From: JOPF133 sp052144935
Lineage (GTDB): Bacteria; Acidobacteriota; Terriglobia; Bryobacterales; Bryobacteraceae
NCBI GenBank assembly: GCA_052144935.1
Contig: JBKQPR010000078.1
Span: 1 to 24,754 of the forward strand
DNA: 24,754 nucleotides
Direction of reading: 5' to 3'
Shown here piece by piece: positions 17,401 through 23,331 of the stretch (position 1 is the first letter of the stretch; every line of letters starts with the position of its first letter). The notes under the pieces were generated by a model. It was not told the origin of the DNA and made no database searches. It was given only the letters and a program-made list of their open reading frames with translations. The translations under genes were made by a program, and so were the position numbers.

Positions 17401-17577
17401 GTGGCGCGATCGCACAGGGATGGCGTCGAAGGGCAACCGCGCGGCCCTGTCTGACGGCGCCGGAGCGGAGGCCGTCATTCAAACACCAGGATCGCGCGTG
17501 CCTGGGACTCCGATTGGAATCGCGGCGGCCCATTCGTCATCCAGTACGACCTGGTTGAAGTCCAAGCGAGAATTTAA
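17401..17577 (+). pseudogene. Fragment of a decayed gene, C-terminal end
   Basis: The plus-strand frame ending in TAA at 17575-17577 reads ...RAWDSDWNRGGPFVIQYDLVEVQARI, which has the composition of a real protein C-terminus. It is open only from 17455. The preceding part (GNRAALSDGAGAEAVIQTPG) is in a neighbouring frame, suggesting a frameshifted remnant. No family can be named. The remaining sequence from 17290 to 17400 shows nothing recognisable. Confidence 0.3.
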
Positions 17578-17628
17578 GACGTGCCGCTACCGAATCCCCA
17601 TGCTCCAGTAGTATTTAAGAAGACAGCC

Positions 17629-17784
17629 ATGAAGACTCTGCTGCTCGGGCTTCTGCTCGTCGCGCCGCATGCTTCCGGCGCTTCAGCGGCCGGCCGCCAG
17701 GCCGACCTCGATTTCGTGGCCAACCAGTGCCATCCCTCTCCGCCGCGCAGAGGCACGCAGCGGCACAGTGTGGCCATGCGGTAG
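17629..17784 (+). pseudogene. Truncated start of a secreted protein gene
   Basis: ATG 17629 begins MKTLLLGLLLVAPHASGASA, a credible signal peptide, continuing AGRQADLDFVANQ before the composition changes to CHPSPPRRGTQRHS and the frame stops after 51 codons. The first part resembles the start of acidobacterial exported proteins with RQADLDFVA after the signal peptide. I infer a 5' gene remnant truncated by deletion or frameshift at about 17728. Confidence 0.4.
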
Positions 17785-17855
17785 TCGATCCTGCCGGCAC
17801 ATTTGGTAACCACCCGCAGTTCCTGATCGTCGCGCGGATCTCCATTTGCCTTCCC

Positions 17856-17881
17856 GGCCAACAGGCAGTATACAGTTGGCC
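17856..17881 (-). terminator. Stem-loop directly after the C80-like gene
   Basis: GGCCAAC / GTTGGCC (17856-17862 and 17875-17881) form a 7-bp stem with a 12-nt loop two bases past the TAG stop at 17883. No U-run follows on the minus strand, so factor-independent termination is uncertain. Confidence 0.35.
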
Positions 17882-17882
17882 G

Positions 17883-19172
17883 CTAATTTATGGTACGCAG
17901 CCCGAATGTGCCTTTCAAGTGCGCCACCGTCTGGGCAAGTCCACTGTCTTCCAACTCCTTAACAGCCTTATCGTAGGGGGCCTTAGCGAGGTCCATCGCG
18001 GCTTTCTCTTTCTCGTAGGCAGCCTTAGCGAGGTCCAACGCGCCTTTCTCTTTGTCGAGGTCAGCCTTGGCCTTGGCGAACGCAGCATCGGCCTCGACCT
18101 TCTTATCCGCGGTCGCGGCCTTTTTCGCTTCCAACGCTTTCTTGTAAGGTTCGACCGTGGCGTTGTACGCCGCCGATGCCTTTTTGTAAGGATCGACTGT
18201 GGCGCTGTACGCCGCCTTGGCGTTGTTGTAAGGATCGACCGTGGCGTTGCACTTCTCGATCGCCTCGTTGTAAGGCACCCTGGCCTTGTCGACCGCGGCA
18301 TCAAGCCTCTTCTTCTCCACGTATTCCTTGGTGCCCGGAATGTTCGCCTGCACGTATTTGTCGCCCGGCTTCAGTGGTGTTCCGCCGCTATCTTTGTCGC
18401 CGGCTTTTGCTGTAATGGACGGCCCAGGCATGCCCACGACGCTGACTTTCGAATAGCCGTTGTTGCGCAAGAGTTGAAGAACCTTTGCGGCGAACGGATC
18501 ATCCTGCTTGCTCGCTTCGGGACCACCTGAGGCGGTGAAGCAGCCGCTTAGGGTGACGATGCCGTTGTAGTCCTTGCCAATCCGTTTGTTCGGGTCACGG
18601 TCCCCGGCAATGAGCTTGAAGATTTCTTCCGGGGTCTTCTTCCCGAATTGGTCCCCGATTATGCGTCCCGAAGGAACCGCGGCAGGCCGTCCATGCGCGC
18701 AGAGAATGATGTTGCCGGTAATCTTGCCGTAGTCTTCTTCACCCTCGTCCGAGACTTTAGTCCCGAACTTCTGCGCCTGCCGCTCCGCTGCCGGGTCGAT
18801 GACCGGGTCTTTCTTATCCAGGTTTGTAACGGCAGCCGTGCTCTTGGCCAATTTGTCGCGCACATCCTCATAGTTCTTCACCGCGTAGGCCATAGCTTCG
18901 AATTTGTCGTTCTTCTTATCGCGTACAACCACCACCAGGTGCTTCTGTGTGGTGCCCGCCTGAATATACGGCTCCTTGGCGCGCTGGTTGGTTTTCTCGT
19001 ATTTTATGAGACGCTCGATGTCCGCGCCAAGGACCTTGACACCCTGAACGCCCTTTTCGCCGAACTCTTCGAGGTCGTTAGAGACAGCTTCGATCAGGCT
19101 GCCCAAATGGAACTTGGCGAAATTAATGTCCTTTTGCGCACCGAAAATGACTCGGTCGAGATGAGTAGGCAT
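17883..19172 (-). CDS. Caspase-fold (peptidase C80-like) protein with C-terminal coiled coil
   Basis: 429 residues from ATG 19172, which has AAGGAGGG 3-4 nt upstream; an upstream in-frame ATG lacks one. Residues about 75-260 show the pattern of the MARTX-type cysteine protease domain: a strand KHLVVVVRD, a strand ending in the His (NIILCAHG, H160), TPEEIFKLI, a strand ending in the Cys (GIVTLSGC, C211), then DPFAAKVLQLLRNNGYSKVSVV. This His-Gly / Gly-Cys dyad is the clan CD (caspase, C80) arrangement. Residues 285-410 are Ala/Lys/Glu-rich helix with three 14-residue repeats (309-350, ATVDPYKKA type) and two more (375-402, LAKAAYEKEK type), predicted as coiled coil. No signal peptide or TM. 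Probably an intracellular protease or protease-like effector. The assignment is by motif pattern, not a database hit. Confidence 0.75.
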   Translation of the reverse strand: MPTHLDRVIFGAQKDINFAKFHLGSLIEAVSNDLEEFGEKGVQGVKVLGADIERLIKYEKTNQRAKEPYIQAGTTQKHLVVVVRDKKNDKFEAMAYAVKNYEDVRDKLAKSTAAVTNLDKKDPVIDPAAERQAQKFGTKVSDEGEEDYGKITGNIILCAHGRPAAVPSGRIIGDQFGKKTPEEIFKLIAGDRDPNKRIGKDYNGIVTLSGCFTASGGPEASKQDDPFAAKVLQLLRNNGYSKVSVVGMPGPSITAKAGDKDSGGTPLKPGDKYVQANIPGTKEYVEKKRLDAAVDKARVPYNEAIEKCNATVDPYNNAKAAYSATVDPYKKASAAYNATVEPYKKALEAKKAATADKKVEADAAFAKAKADLDKEKGALDLAKAAYEKEKAAMDLAKAPYDKAVKELEDSGLAQTVAHLKGTFGLRTIN

Positions 19173-19223
19173 AAACCCTCCTTTCCAGCCAGGATTTCCA
19201 TTTTGGAATCCGCTGTTTCGGTC

Positions 19224-19251
19224 AGTATACACCGATCCGCTCCCATTTGAA
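19224..19251 (-). promoter_or_regulatory. Sigma-70-type promoter of the C80-like gene
   Basis: Minus strand: TTCAAA (19246-19251), 16-nt spacer, TATACT (19224-19229) preceded by TG. Start of transcription is expected near 19217, giving a leader of about 45 nt with a strong Shine-Dalgarno. Confidence 0.5.
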
Positions 19252-19407
19252 GGGGCGCTTTCTCGTATTCATTTCATCCCGAGCGGGCCAACGATCCAGG
19301 CGGAGAAAGTCTCGAACATCCCGGACGGCAGTTGGGAGGTGGCCTAAGGTGGCCTCACCGGCGGCGCGCCAGAGTTATCGAAAGCCAACGAAGCTTGTGA
19401 ACGGGGC

Positions 19408-20223
19408 CTACGTGTGATACTTCTCCATGGTGCGCGGATTGTACCCCCAGTGGAATTCCAGCTCGTAGCCCATGGATTTGGCTAAGCCGTCCAGGTCCGG
19501 AAAGAGGGTGGCGTAAGTGATGTTCATGCGGTACAACTCGCGCATGCCGACGTCGCGCACGGCGTTGGTCAGCACCAGCTTGGCCATGATGTTCTCCTGG
19601 TCGGCGGCGCCCAGGATCTCCTCGATCGGCACGTCCAGCACGCCGGGCACGGCAAAGGTTCCGGATTGCGCGATCAGGCGGCGGTTCATGATGAGCGGCT
19701 CGCCCATCCAGATGAAGCGGTGCGTGCCTTTCAGGAAATAGCGGCGGAAGTTGCCCTTCGGCCGCGGGTCCATCTGCCGATGGCGGGGCGCGCGGGTGCT
19801 GTCGATGCGCGCCGGATTCATGGCCCACACGACGCCATCGGCGAGCGACCGCTCCAGCGCGAAGAACGCCGCCACGTAGGGCGACCAGGTGAAGTCGATG
19901 AGGCGCGTCGGGGCGCCGTGATGCTGCATCAGCGCCAGCCATTGGAAATCGTCGTCCGGATCGGGCGGCTGCGCCAGGAACTGGTGCGCCTTGCGCTTGA
20001 AAATGCGCAGAATGCGGGCCTCCTGCTGGGGCCAGGCCAAGGGCGACACGCCGAAATTCCGCAGGTAACGCGACAGCGAGCTGTAGAGCGGCCAGCGCTC
20101 GTCGCGCTCGCCGCGAAAGGCCCAGTTGGTGTAAGGCTGGCTGGTGATGAGCTTCAAAAACGCATCCCAGGATTCCAGCCGGAACTGGCGAAAGGGTTGG
20201 CGGGCCCGCTTGCGAGGGGTCAT
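19408..20223 (-). CDS. FRG-domain protein
   Basis: 271 residues. The FRG signature is clear: WAFRGERDERWPLYSSLSRYL (about 34-54) and LMQHHGAPTRLIDFTWSPYVAAFFAL (about 97-122), with a later conserved FIWMGEPLIMNRRLIAQSGTFAVP segment. FRG domains occur in phage and bacterial accessory genes and have been found with defence-type effectors; no biochemical activity is firmly established. The gene is on the same strand as the C80-like gene and 235 bp upstream of it, with its own promoter likely in between, so an operon is not certain. No signal peptide or TM. ATG 20223 is used; Shine-Dalgarno is weak. Confidence 0.85.
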   Translation of the reverse strand: MTPRKRARQPFRQFRLESWDAFLKLITSQPYTNWAFRGERDERWPLYSSLSRYLRNFGVSPLAWPQQEARILRIFKRKAHQFLAQPPDPDDDFQWLALMQHHGAPTRLIDFTWSPYVAAFFALERSLADGVVWAMNPARIDSTRAPRHRQMDPRPKGNFRRYFLKGTHRFIWMGEPLIMNRRLIAQSGTFAVPGVLDVPIEEILGAADQENIMAKLVLTNAVRDVGMRELYRMNITYATLFPDLDGLAKSMGYELEFHWGYNPRTMEKYHT

Positions 20224-20520
20224 TCCGGCTCAGGCTAGCACACCGCGGCGCCCTGAGGCTGGGGCCGCGGAATGGCCCCATCCGGCCGGCCAGGGGGCGG
20301 AGGGGCGAGAAGGTTTCGCGGATCGCGTAAGCCGCGATACGGATTCCGCCTGATCGTGGGCAAGCCCCGGACCGTGTTTCTGCCCCTCGTCACCGCACAA
20401 AAGACGCTGCTTCAGAAGACTGAGCCATAGATCTCAGCATCGCTGCCCCACATCCCTCCTTGCGTCTGAAAACGTCCTTTATCATACGCTGCAAAGAAAA
20501 AGCGAATATTGGGCGGCTAC
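20224..20520. other. Left flank of the mobile element, no gene seen
   Basis: About 300 bp with no frame that looks coding. A GGGGCC / GGCCCC stem lies at about 20262-20280. The last eight bases (20513-20520, GCGGCTAC) are the left copy of the target duplication. Confidence 0.5.
20513..20520. repeat. Target site duplication, left copy (GCGGCTAC)
   Basis: The eight bases GCGGCTAC directly abut the left terminal repeat and recur at 24403-24410 directly after the right one. Eight bp is the duplication length known for the IS1595 family. Confidence 0.9.
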
Positions 20521-20545
20521 CGTGATTATCTACTTGACAACAACG
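20521..20545 (+). repeat. Left terminal inverted repeat, 25 bp
   Basis: Perfect inverted match to 24378-24402. It contains TTGACA at 20534-20539. Confidence 0.95.
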
Positions 20546-20562
20546 ACGGAAAGTGGCATACT
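20534..20562 (+). promoter_or_regulatory. Transposase promoter with -35 inside the terminal repeat
   Basis: TTGACA (20534-20539), 17-nt spacer, CATACT (20557-20562). Transcription would start near 20569, 13 nt before the transposase ATG. Confidence 0.7.
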
Positions 20563-20581
20563 ACATCTAGAAAGCAAGAAA

Positions 20582-21598
20582 ATGAACCTGATAGACGTAG
20601 CCAAAGAGTTCGGAACCCCGGAAGCCTGCAATGATTTCCTCGAAAAGATGCGCTGGCCGGATGGCGTCGAATGCGTCCACTGTGGGAGCAAGGCGGTATC
20701 CAAGTACGTAAAGGAACGGGGCGTGCGGACCAGGAAGAACCCGATCACCGGAGAACCGGAATTGAAGCCGGTTCCAGCCCGAATTCTCTACGTCTGCCGC
20801 TCCTGCAAAAAGCAGTTCTCCGTGACGGACGGGACGATCTTTAACGACACCCACCTTGCGCTGGAAAAGTGGTACATGGCGACGGCGCTCATGGTGAACG
20901 CGAAAAAGGGCCTAAGCGCCCTCCAGTTGAAGCGGGATCTCAAAGTGGCGTACAAGACGGCGTGGTTCCTGAGCCATCGTATCCGCAAGGCCATGGGCCT
21001 AATCGAAGCTGCCGACGATACGAAGCTGACCGGAATCGTGGAGGCAGATGAAACCTACGTTGGTGGAAAATACGACAAGCGCCGGAAGCGGGCGAAGTAC
21101 GACAAGGAGCCGGTGTTCGGCGTGGTTGAGCGGGACGGACGGGCACGGACCCACCACATGCGCCCGGTAACCCTAAAGAACGTTGTCGAGAAGATTAAGG
21201 GTGAGGTTTCTATTGATGCGGACGCTATCTATACCGACGATTCGCAGCTTTACGGGACCGCCGCCGGGTGCATCAAGAGCCACAAGCACGAAACGGTTGA
21301 CCATTCCGCCAAGGAGTGGGTCCGGGGCGATGTCCACACCGGGACGATTGACGGATACTGGGGACTTCTGAAGCGCGGGATCATAGGCTCCTACCATCAG
21401 GTTTCGATAAAGCACCTCCACCGCTACCTGAACGAATTCCAGTTCAAGTGGAACCACCGGAAGGCCCAGGACATATTCGTGCTGGTGATCGCGGCGCTGG
21501 CGATAGGTACCGCATTGCCGTACAAGGTTTTGATCGAGAAGTTCGAAGAGCCAACAGCCGAAACCCCGGAAACGGAGTCGGACAGGGAACCCTTCTGA
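20582..21598 (+). CDS. IS1595-family transposase
   Basis: 338 residues from ATG 20582 (an upstream in-frame ATG lies in the terminal repeat before the promoter and cannot be used). N-terminal zinc ribbon with C31-x-x-C34 and C72-x-x-C75, then the ISXO2-type catalytic domain: D156 in EADETYVGGK, the second Asp in YTDDSQLY (219/220), and a third position in HTGTIDGYWGLLKRGIIGSYHQVS. Many relatives have Glu or Asn in the TIDGYW position; here it is Asp257, which deserves a check but the surrounding WxLLKRG motif is intact. The C-terminus RYLNEFQFKWNHRK is typical of the family. It catalyses cut-and-paste type transfer at the element ends. Five of about 19 isoleucines are encoded by AUA. Confidence 0.94.
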   Translation: MNLIDVAKEFGTPEACNDFLEKMRWPDGVECVHCGSKAVSKYVKERGVRTRKNPITGEPELKPVPARILYVCRSCKKQFSVTDGTIFNDTHLALEKWYMATALMVNAKKGLSALQLKRDLKVAYKTAWFLSHRIRKAMGLIEAADDTKLTGIVEADETYVGGKYDKRRKRAKYDKEPVFGVVERDGRARTHHMRPVTLKNVVEKIKGEVSIDADAIYTDDSQLYGTAAGCIKSHKHETVDHSAKEWVRGDVHTGTIDGYWGLLKRGIIGSYHQVSIKHLHRYLNEFQFKWNHRKAQDIFVLVIAALAIGTALPYKVLIEKFEEPTAETPETESDREPF

Positions 21599-21627
21599 GA
21601 ATTTTGAAAATCTATCCAGGCTCTTTC

Positions 21628-21927
21628 TTAGACTTCACGCTCATCTGGTCTAGCCCGAATTATAGCAGTTTTTTCGAAGTCAGCGATTGCTTGCTGGAGT
21701 GCGATGCTCAATGCTTTTAGATGTTCCCATGTTAGTGTAATTGCTACTTTGTCCTCAATATATGGGGCATCGGCTGAGAAACTGCTCTGGATCTCACCAA
21801 AGACTAAATTTACATCATAGAAATTGGCTCCCAAGCCAGAGTTATTCGAATAGACGAATCTGAAATCCGGAGCTTTCTTGTGGACCAATTCGTTAATGTT
21901 GAATGTCTTAGCTTCCCGTTGCTTCAT
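21628..21927 (-). CDS. DUF3467-like small protein
   Basis: 99 residues. It fits the DUF3467 pattern: VYSNNSGLGANFYDVNLVFGEI followed by EDKVAITLTWEHLKALSIALQQAIADFEK. Such proteins are small, cytosolic and of unknown role. The ATG has GGGAGG about 9 nt upstream and lies inside the 3' end of the XRE regulator gene (20-nt overlap), so it is the third gene of the toxin-regulator operon. It converges with the transposase gene, only 29 bp between stops. Confidence 0.8.
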   Translation of the reverse strand: MKQREAKTFNINELVHKKAPDFRFVYSNNSGLGANFYDVNLVFGEIQSSFSADAPYIEDKVAITLTWEHLKALSIALQQAIADFEKTAIIRARPDEREV

Positions 21928-22489
21928 AACGTTTGACCTCCCTAGCGCCTATGTTAGATGGGGGTACCAGCGTGATAGAACTATCCTCCGTGGGAATGTT
22001 GAATACGGCATCGTTAGTAGCCACTTGATATACTTTTCCCACAGCACCCCCTTGAACACCTTCATTAATCTGCCAATAATGTGGAGCCGGACGATCAAAC
22101 TGCCCTGCTGTGTCCTCCTTGTCAAACCAATCCACCGCAAGAGCATTTGGATCTAGGCCATGATTGAGCCGCGGCGTCCCGCTAACCCAGTCAACCAACT
22201 CGCTGAACGGGACAAATCTAATAATCAACCCTACGTCGAAGGCAGCAGCTAGGCGCTTGAGAGTTGTGATAGTGGGCTTTCCGTATTCTGCGGACTCTAA
22301 CCGGGATACAGCATTTTGGGTCATGCCGACACGGCTAGCTAAGTCATCTTGGCTCCAACGAAGACGATTACGGATGGCCCGGATCTGAAATCCGATACCC
22401 TTGACGATATGGGAAGAGACGAATTGCTCTCTTGCAGTCTTCCCACGCCGTAGGCGCTTAATCAGTGTCTTCCTTCCATCTGAATACAT
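21908..22489 (-). CDS. XRE-family HTH regulator, probable antitoxin
   Basis: 193 residues from ATG 22489, which has GAGGG 8 nt upstream; an ATG 15 nt earlier is possible. The N-terminal half holds an XRE/Cro HTH: GIGFQIRAIRNRLRWSQDDLASRVGMTQNAVSRLESAEYGKPTITTLKRLAAAFDVGL. The C-terminal half has no recognised domain (RFVPFSELVDWVSG...). Its start overlaps the end of the HigB-like gene by 32 nt, the toxin-first order of HigBA systems. It is expected to bind the AT-rich ATATCAA-containing repeats at 22860-22932 and repress the operon. It is longer than typical HigA antitoxins, so the extra C-terminal region may be where the toxin is bound. Confidence 0.88.
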   Translation of the reverse strand: MYSDGRKTLIKRLRRGKTAREQFVSSHIVKGIGFQIRAIRNRLRWSQDDLASRVGMTQNAVSRLESAEYGKPTITTLKRLAAAFDVGLIIRFVPFSELVDWVSGTPRLNHGLDPNALAVDWFDKEDTAGQFDRPAPHYWQINEGVQGGAVGKVYQVATNDAVFNIPTEDSSITLVPPSNIGAREVKRYEATGS

Positions 22490-22859
22490 GGACTGAACCC
22501 TCATTTCGTTTAAGTTGCTTCTTCCGCTCTTTGGCGACTTTCTTCCCTGACTTATCGTTCTTCACGGCCTTACTGCCAGCGTTGAGAAACGTGTACTCGT
22601 GTCGTTCTGGACCGTAATCGCCATATATCCGATACCAGATGCCATTGACCTTGAATCGAAATTCCGATATCCCCTCGTCCCCCAGTTCATCGAATAATGG
22701 CCGCCTCCACAAATTGCGTTCCAGCAGTTCGTGGTATCCCAATGAATCGCGAATGGCATCTTTGAGTTCTTCTCCACACGCGTCAAACCACTCCTGAACC
22801 ACCTGATTTTGGGCCGGGGTCACGAACCCGTAAAAAATCCAAGGTAGCTCTTCTGCCAT
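22458..22859 (-). CDS. HigB/Gp49-like toxin of the RelE superfamily
   Basis: 133 residues. The core DELGDEGISEFRFKVNGIWYRIYGDYGPERHEYTFLNAGSKAVKNDKSGKKVAKERKK follows the Gp49/HigB pattern (E-hR-x-K..G..YRI; hydrophobic strand; then K-rich region). Family role: ribosome-dependent or free mRNA cleavage that stops translation, neutralised by the downstream HTH protein. First gene of the cassette; its ATG directly follows a TTTTTTGTGATACT segment that belongs to the putative operator. I call it toxin by pattern and by operon order; activity is not shown. Confidence 0.82.
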   Translation of the reverse strand: MAEELPWIFYGFVTPAQNQVVQEWFDACGEELKDAIRDSLGYHELLERNLWRRPLFDELGDEGISEFRFKVNGIWYRIYGDYGPERHEYTFLNAGSKAVKNDKSGKKVAKERKKQLKRNEGSVHVFRWKEDTD

Positions 22860-22932
22860 AGTATCACAAAAAACGTCTATATCAAAATTGATGTACGGGC
22901 CGTTGACATGGCCATATCAATTTTGTGATACT
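22860..22932. promoter_or_regulatory. Divergent control region with inverted repeat operator
   Basis: A perfect 12-bp inverted repeat (AGTATCACAAAA 22860-22871 / TTTTGTGATACT 22921-22932) encloses ATATCAAAATTGAT (22879-22892) and ATATCAATTTTG (22914-22925). On the plus strand TTGACA (22903-22908) is 17-18 nt before TGATAC/GATACT, a good promoter towards the tRNA-like gene. On the minus strand the region must contain the toxin operon promoter (GATATA near 22878-22883 is one option). The repeats are likely binding sites for the XRE protein. Confidence 0.65.
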
Positions 22933-22954
22933 GGAGCGGTAGATGCAACAGGAA

Positions 22955-22992
22955 AAAGGGGCCGTCTGCATAACGGTGGTGGTGGCCCCTTT
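22955..22992. terminator. Stem-loop between the plus-strand promoter and the tRNA-like gene
   Basis: AAAGGGGCC (22955-22963) pairs with GGCCCCTTT (22984-22992), followed by CTTT; inside, CCGT / ACGG can form a smaller alternative stem. The A-rich left side and T-rich right side are those of a bidirectional factor-independent terminator. It lies about 55 nt after the plus-strand promoter, so it would end that transcript before the tRNA unless it works as an attenuator. A short frame from ATG 22943 (GGAG upstream) runs through it. Confidence 0.55.
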
Positions 22993-22998
22993 CTTTGG

Positions 22999-23096
22999 GG
23001 TGAGTTGGCAGAGTGGCTTATTGCACCGGCCTTATAAGCTGCGCAACGGGTGTTCACGGCACCTGTTCGCGGGTTCGAATTCCGCACTCACCGCCA
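22999..23096 (+). tRNA. Class II tRNA-like gene, tRNA-Ser body, predicted anticodon UAU
   Basis: Cloverleaf read by eye: acceptor GGTGAGT/ACTCACC (perfect 7 bp), U8, D stem GCA/TGC with GG in the loop, anticodon loop CTTATAA (23031-23037), long variable arm ACGGGTG-TTCACGG-CACCTGT (7-bp stem including one G-U), T stem GCGGG/TCCGC with loop TTCGAAT, discriminator G73 and encoded CCA. A long variable arm plus G73 are tRNA-Ser identity features, while anticodon UAU (23033-23035) would read the AUA isoleucine codon. The anticodon stem is poor: one G-U and an outer C-C mismatch. It may be a functional suppressor-type tRNA, an RNA with another role, or a decaying copy. The acceptor/T-arm division is the usual 7/5, not the 8/4 or 9/3 of some described acidobacterial tRNAs. 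Confidence 0.65.
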
Positions 23097-23146
23097 AACC
23101 TAATTCTCTACTGAAATCAACAGGATTGCAATCTTTAAATTCGCGG

Positions 23147-23152
23147 TATAAT
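23147..23152 (+). promoter_or_regulatory. -10 box (TATAAT) of the small ORF
   Basis: Consensus TATAAT preceded by GCGG, 10 nt before the ATG at 23163. A TTGCAA lies at 23126-23131, 15 nt upstream, a possible but short-spaced -35. The transcript would have a leader of only 3-4 nt. Confidence 0.5.
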
Positions 23153-23162
23153 AGTAGTGTTG

Positions 23163-23312
23163 ATGCCTGATCCCCTCAAAGTTCCCCGCGCCGAGTTCGA
23201 AGCCGTGATCCGGGCGCTCCTGAGCGCCCCTCCGATGCCCGCCGACAAAATAGAGAACAAACGTCCGCGCAAGGCGGGAGCGTTGAAGCCGGGGCCAAAG
23301 AAACGCAATTAG
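23163..23312 (+). CDS. Small basic protein, 49 residues
   Basis: ATG 23163 to TAG 23312, below the usual length cut-off. It begins MPDPLKVPRAEFEAVIRALL and ends in a basic tail KRPRKAGALKPGPKKRN. The codon composition is coding-like and high in GC third positions, and a TATAAT box sits just upstream. Small proteins of the form DPLKVPRxEFDxVxxxLL followed by a Lys/Arg/Pro-rich tail are recalled from other Acidobacteriota genomes as hypothetical proteins. The basic tail suggests nucleic-acid binding, but there is no direct evidence. It lies between the tRNA-like gene and the membrane protein gene, on the opposite strand to the latter. Confidence 0.6.
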   Translation: MPDPLKVPRAEFEAVIRALLSAPPMPADKIENKRPRKAGALKPGPKKRN

Positions 23313-23331
23313 TTTAATGCGCAATATTTTT

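Noticed and set aside
18176..18340. Tandem repeats in the C80-like gene as a CRISPR or minisatellite array
   Set aside because: They are degenerate 42-bp units in frame that encode the coiled-coil repeats; no spacers.
22999..23096. tRNA with 8/4 or 9/3 acceptor/T-arm as in described unusual acidobacterial tRNAs
   Set aside because: The eighth pair would be T-C and there is no outer extension (G-G); the standard 7/5 division fits.
22943..23170. 75-codon plus-strand ORF as a protein gene
   Set aside because: Most of its length is the tRNA-like gene; only the first ~18 codons could be a leader peptide.
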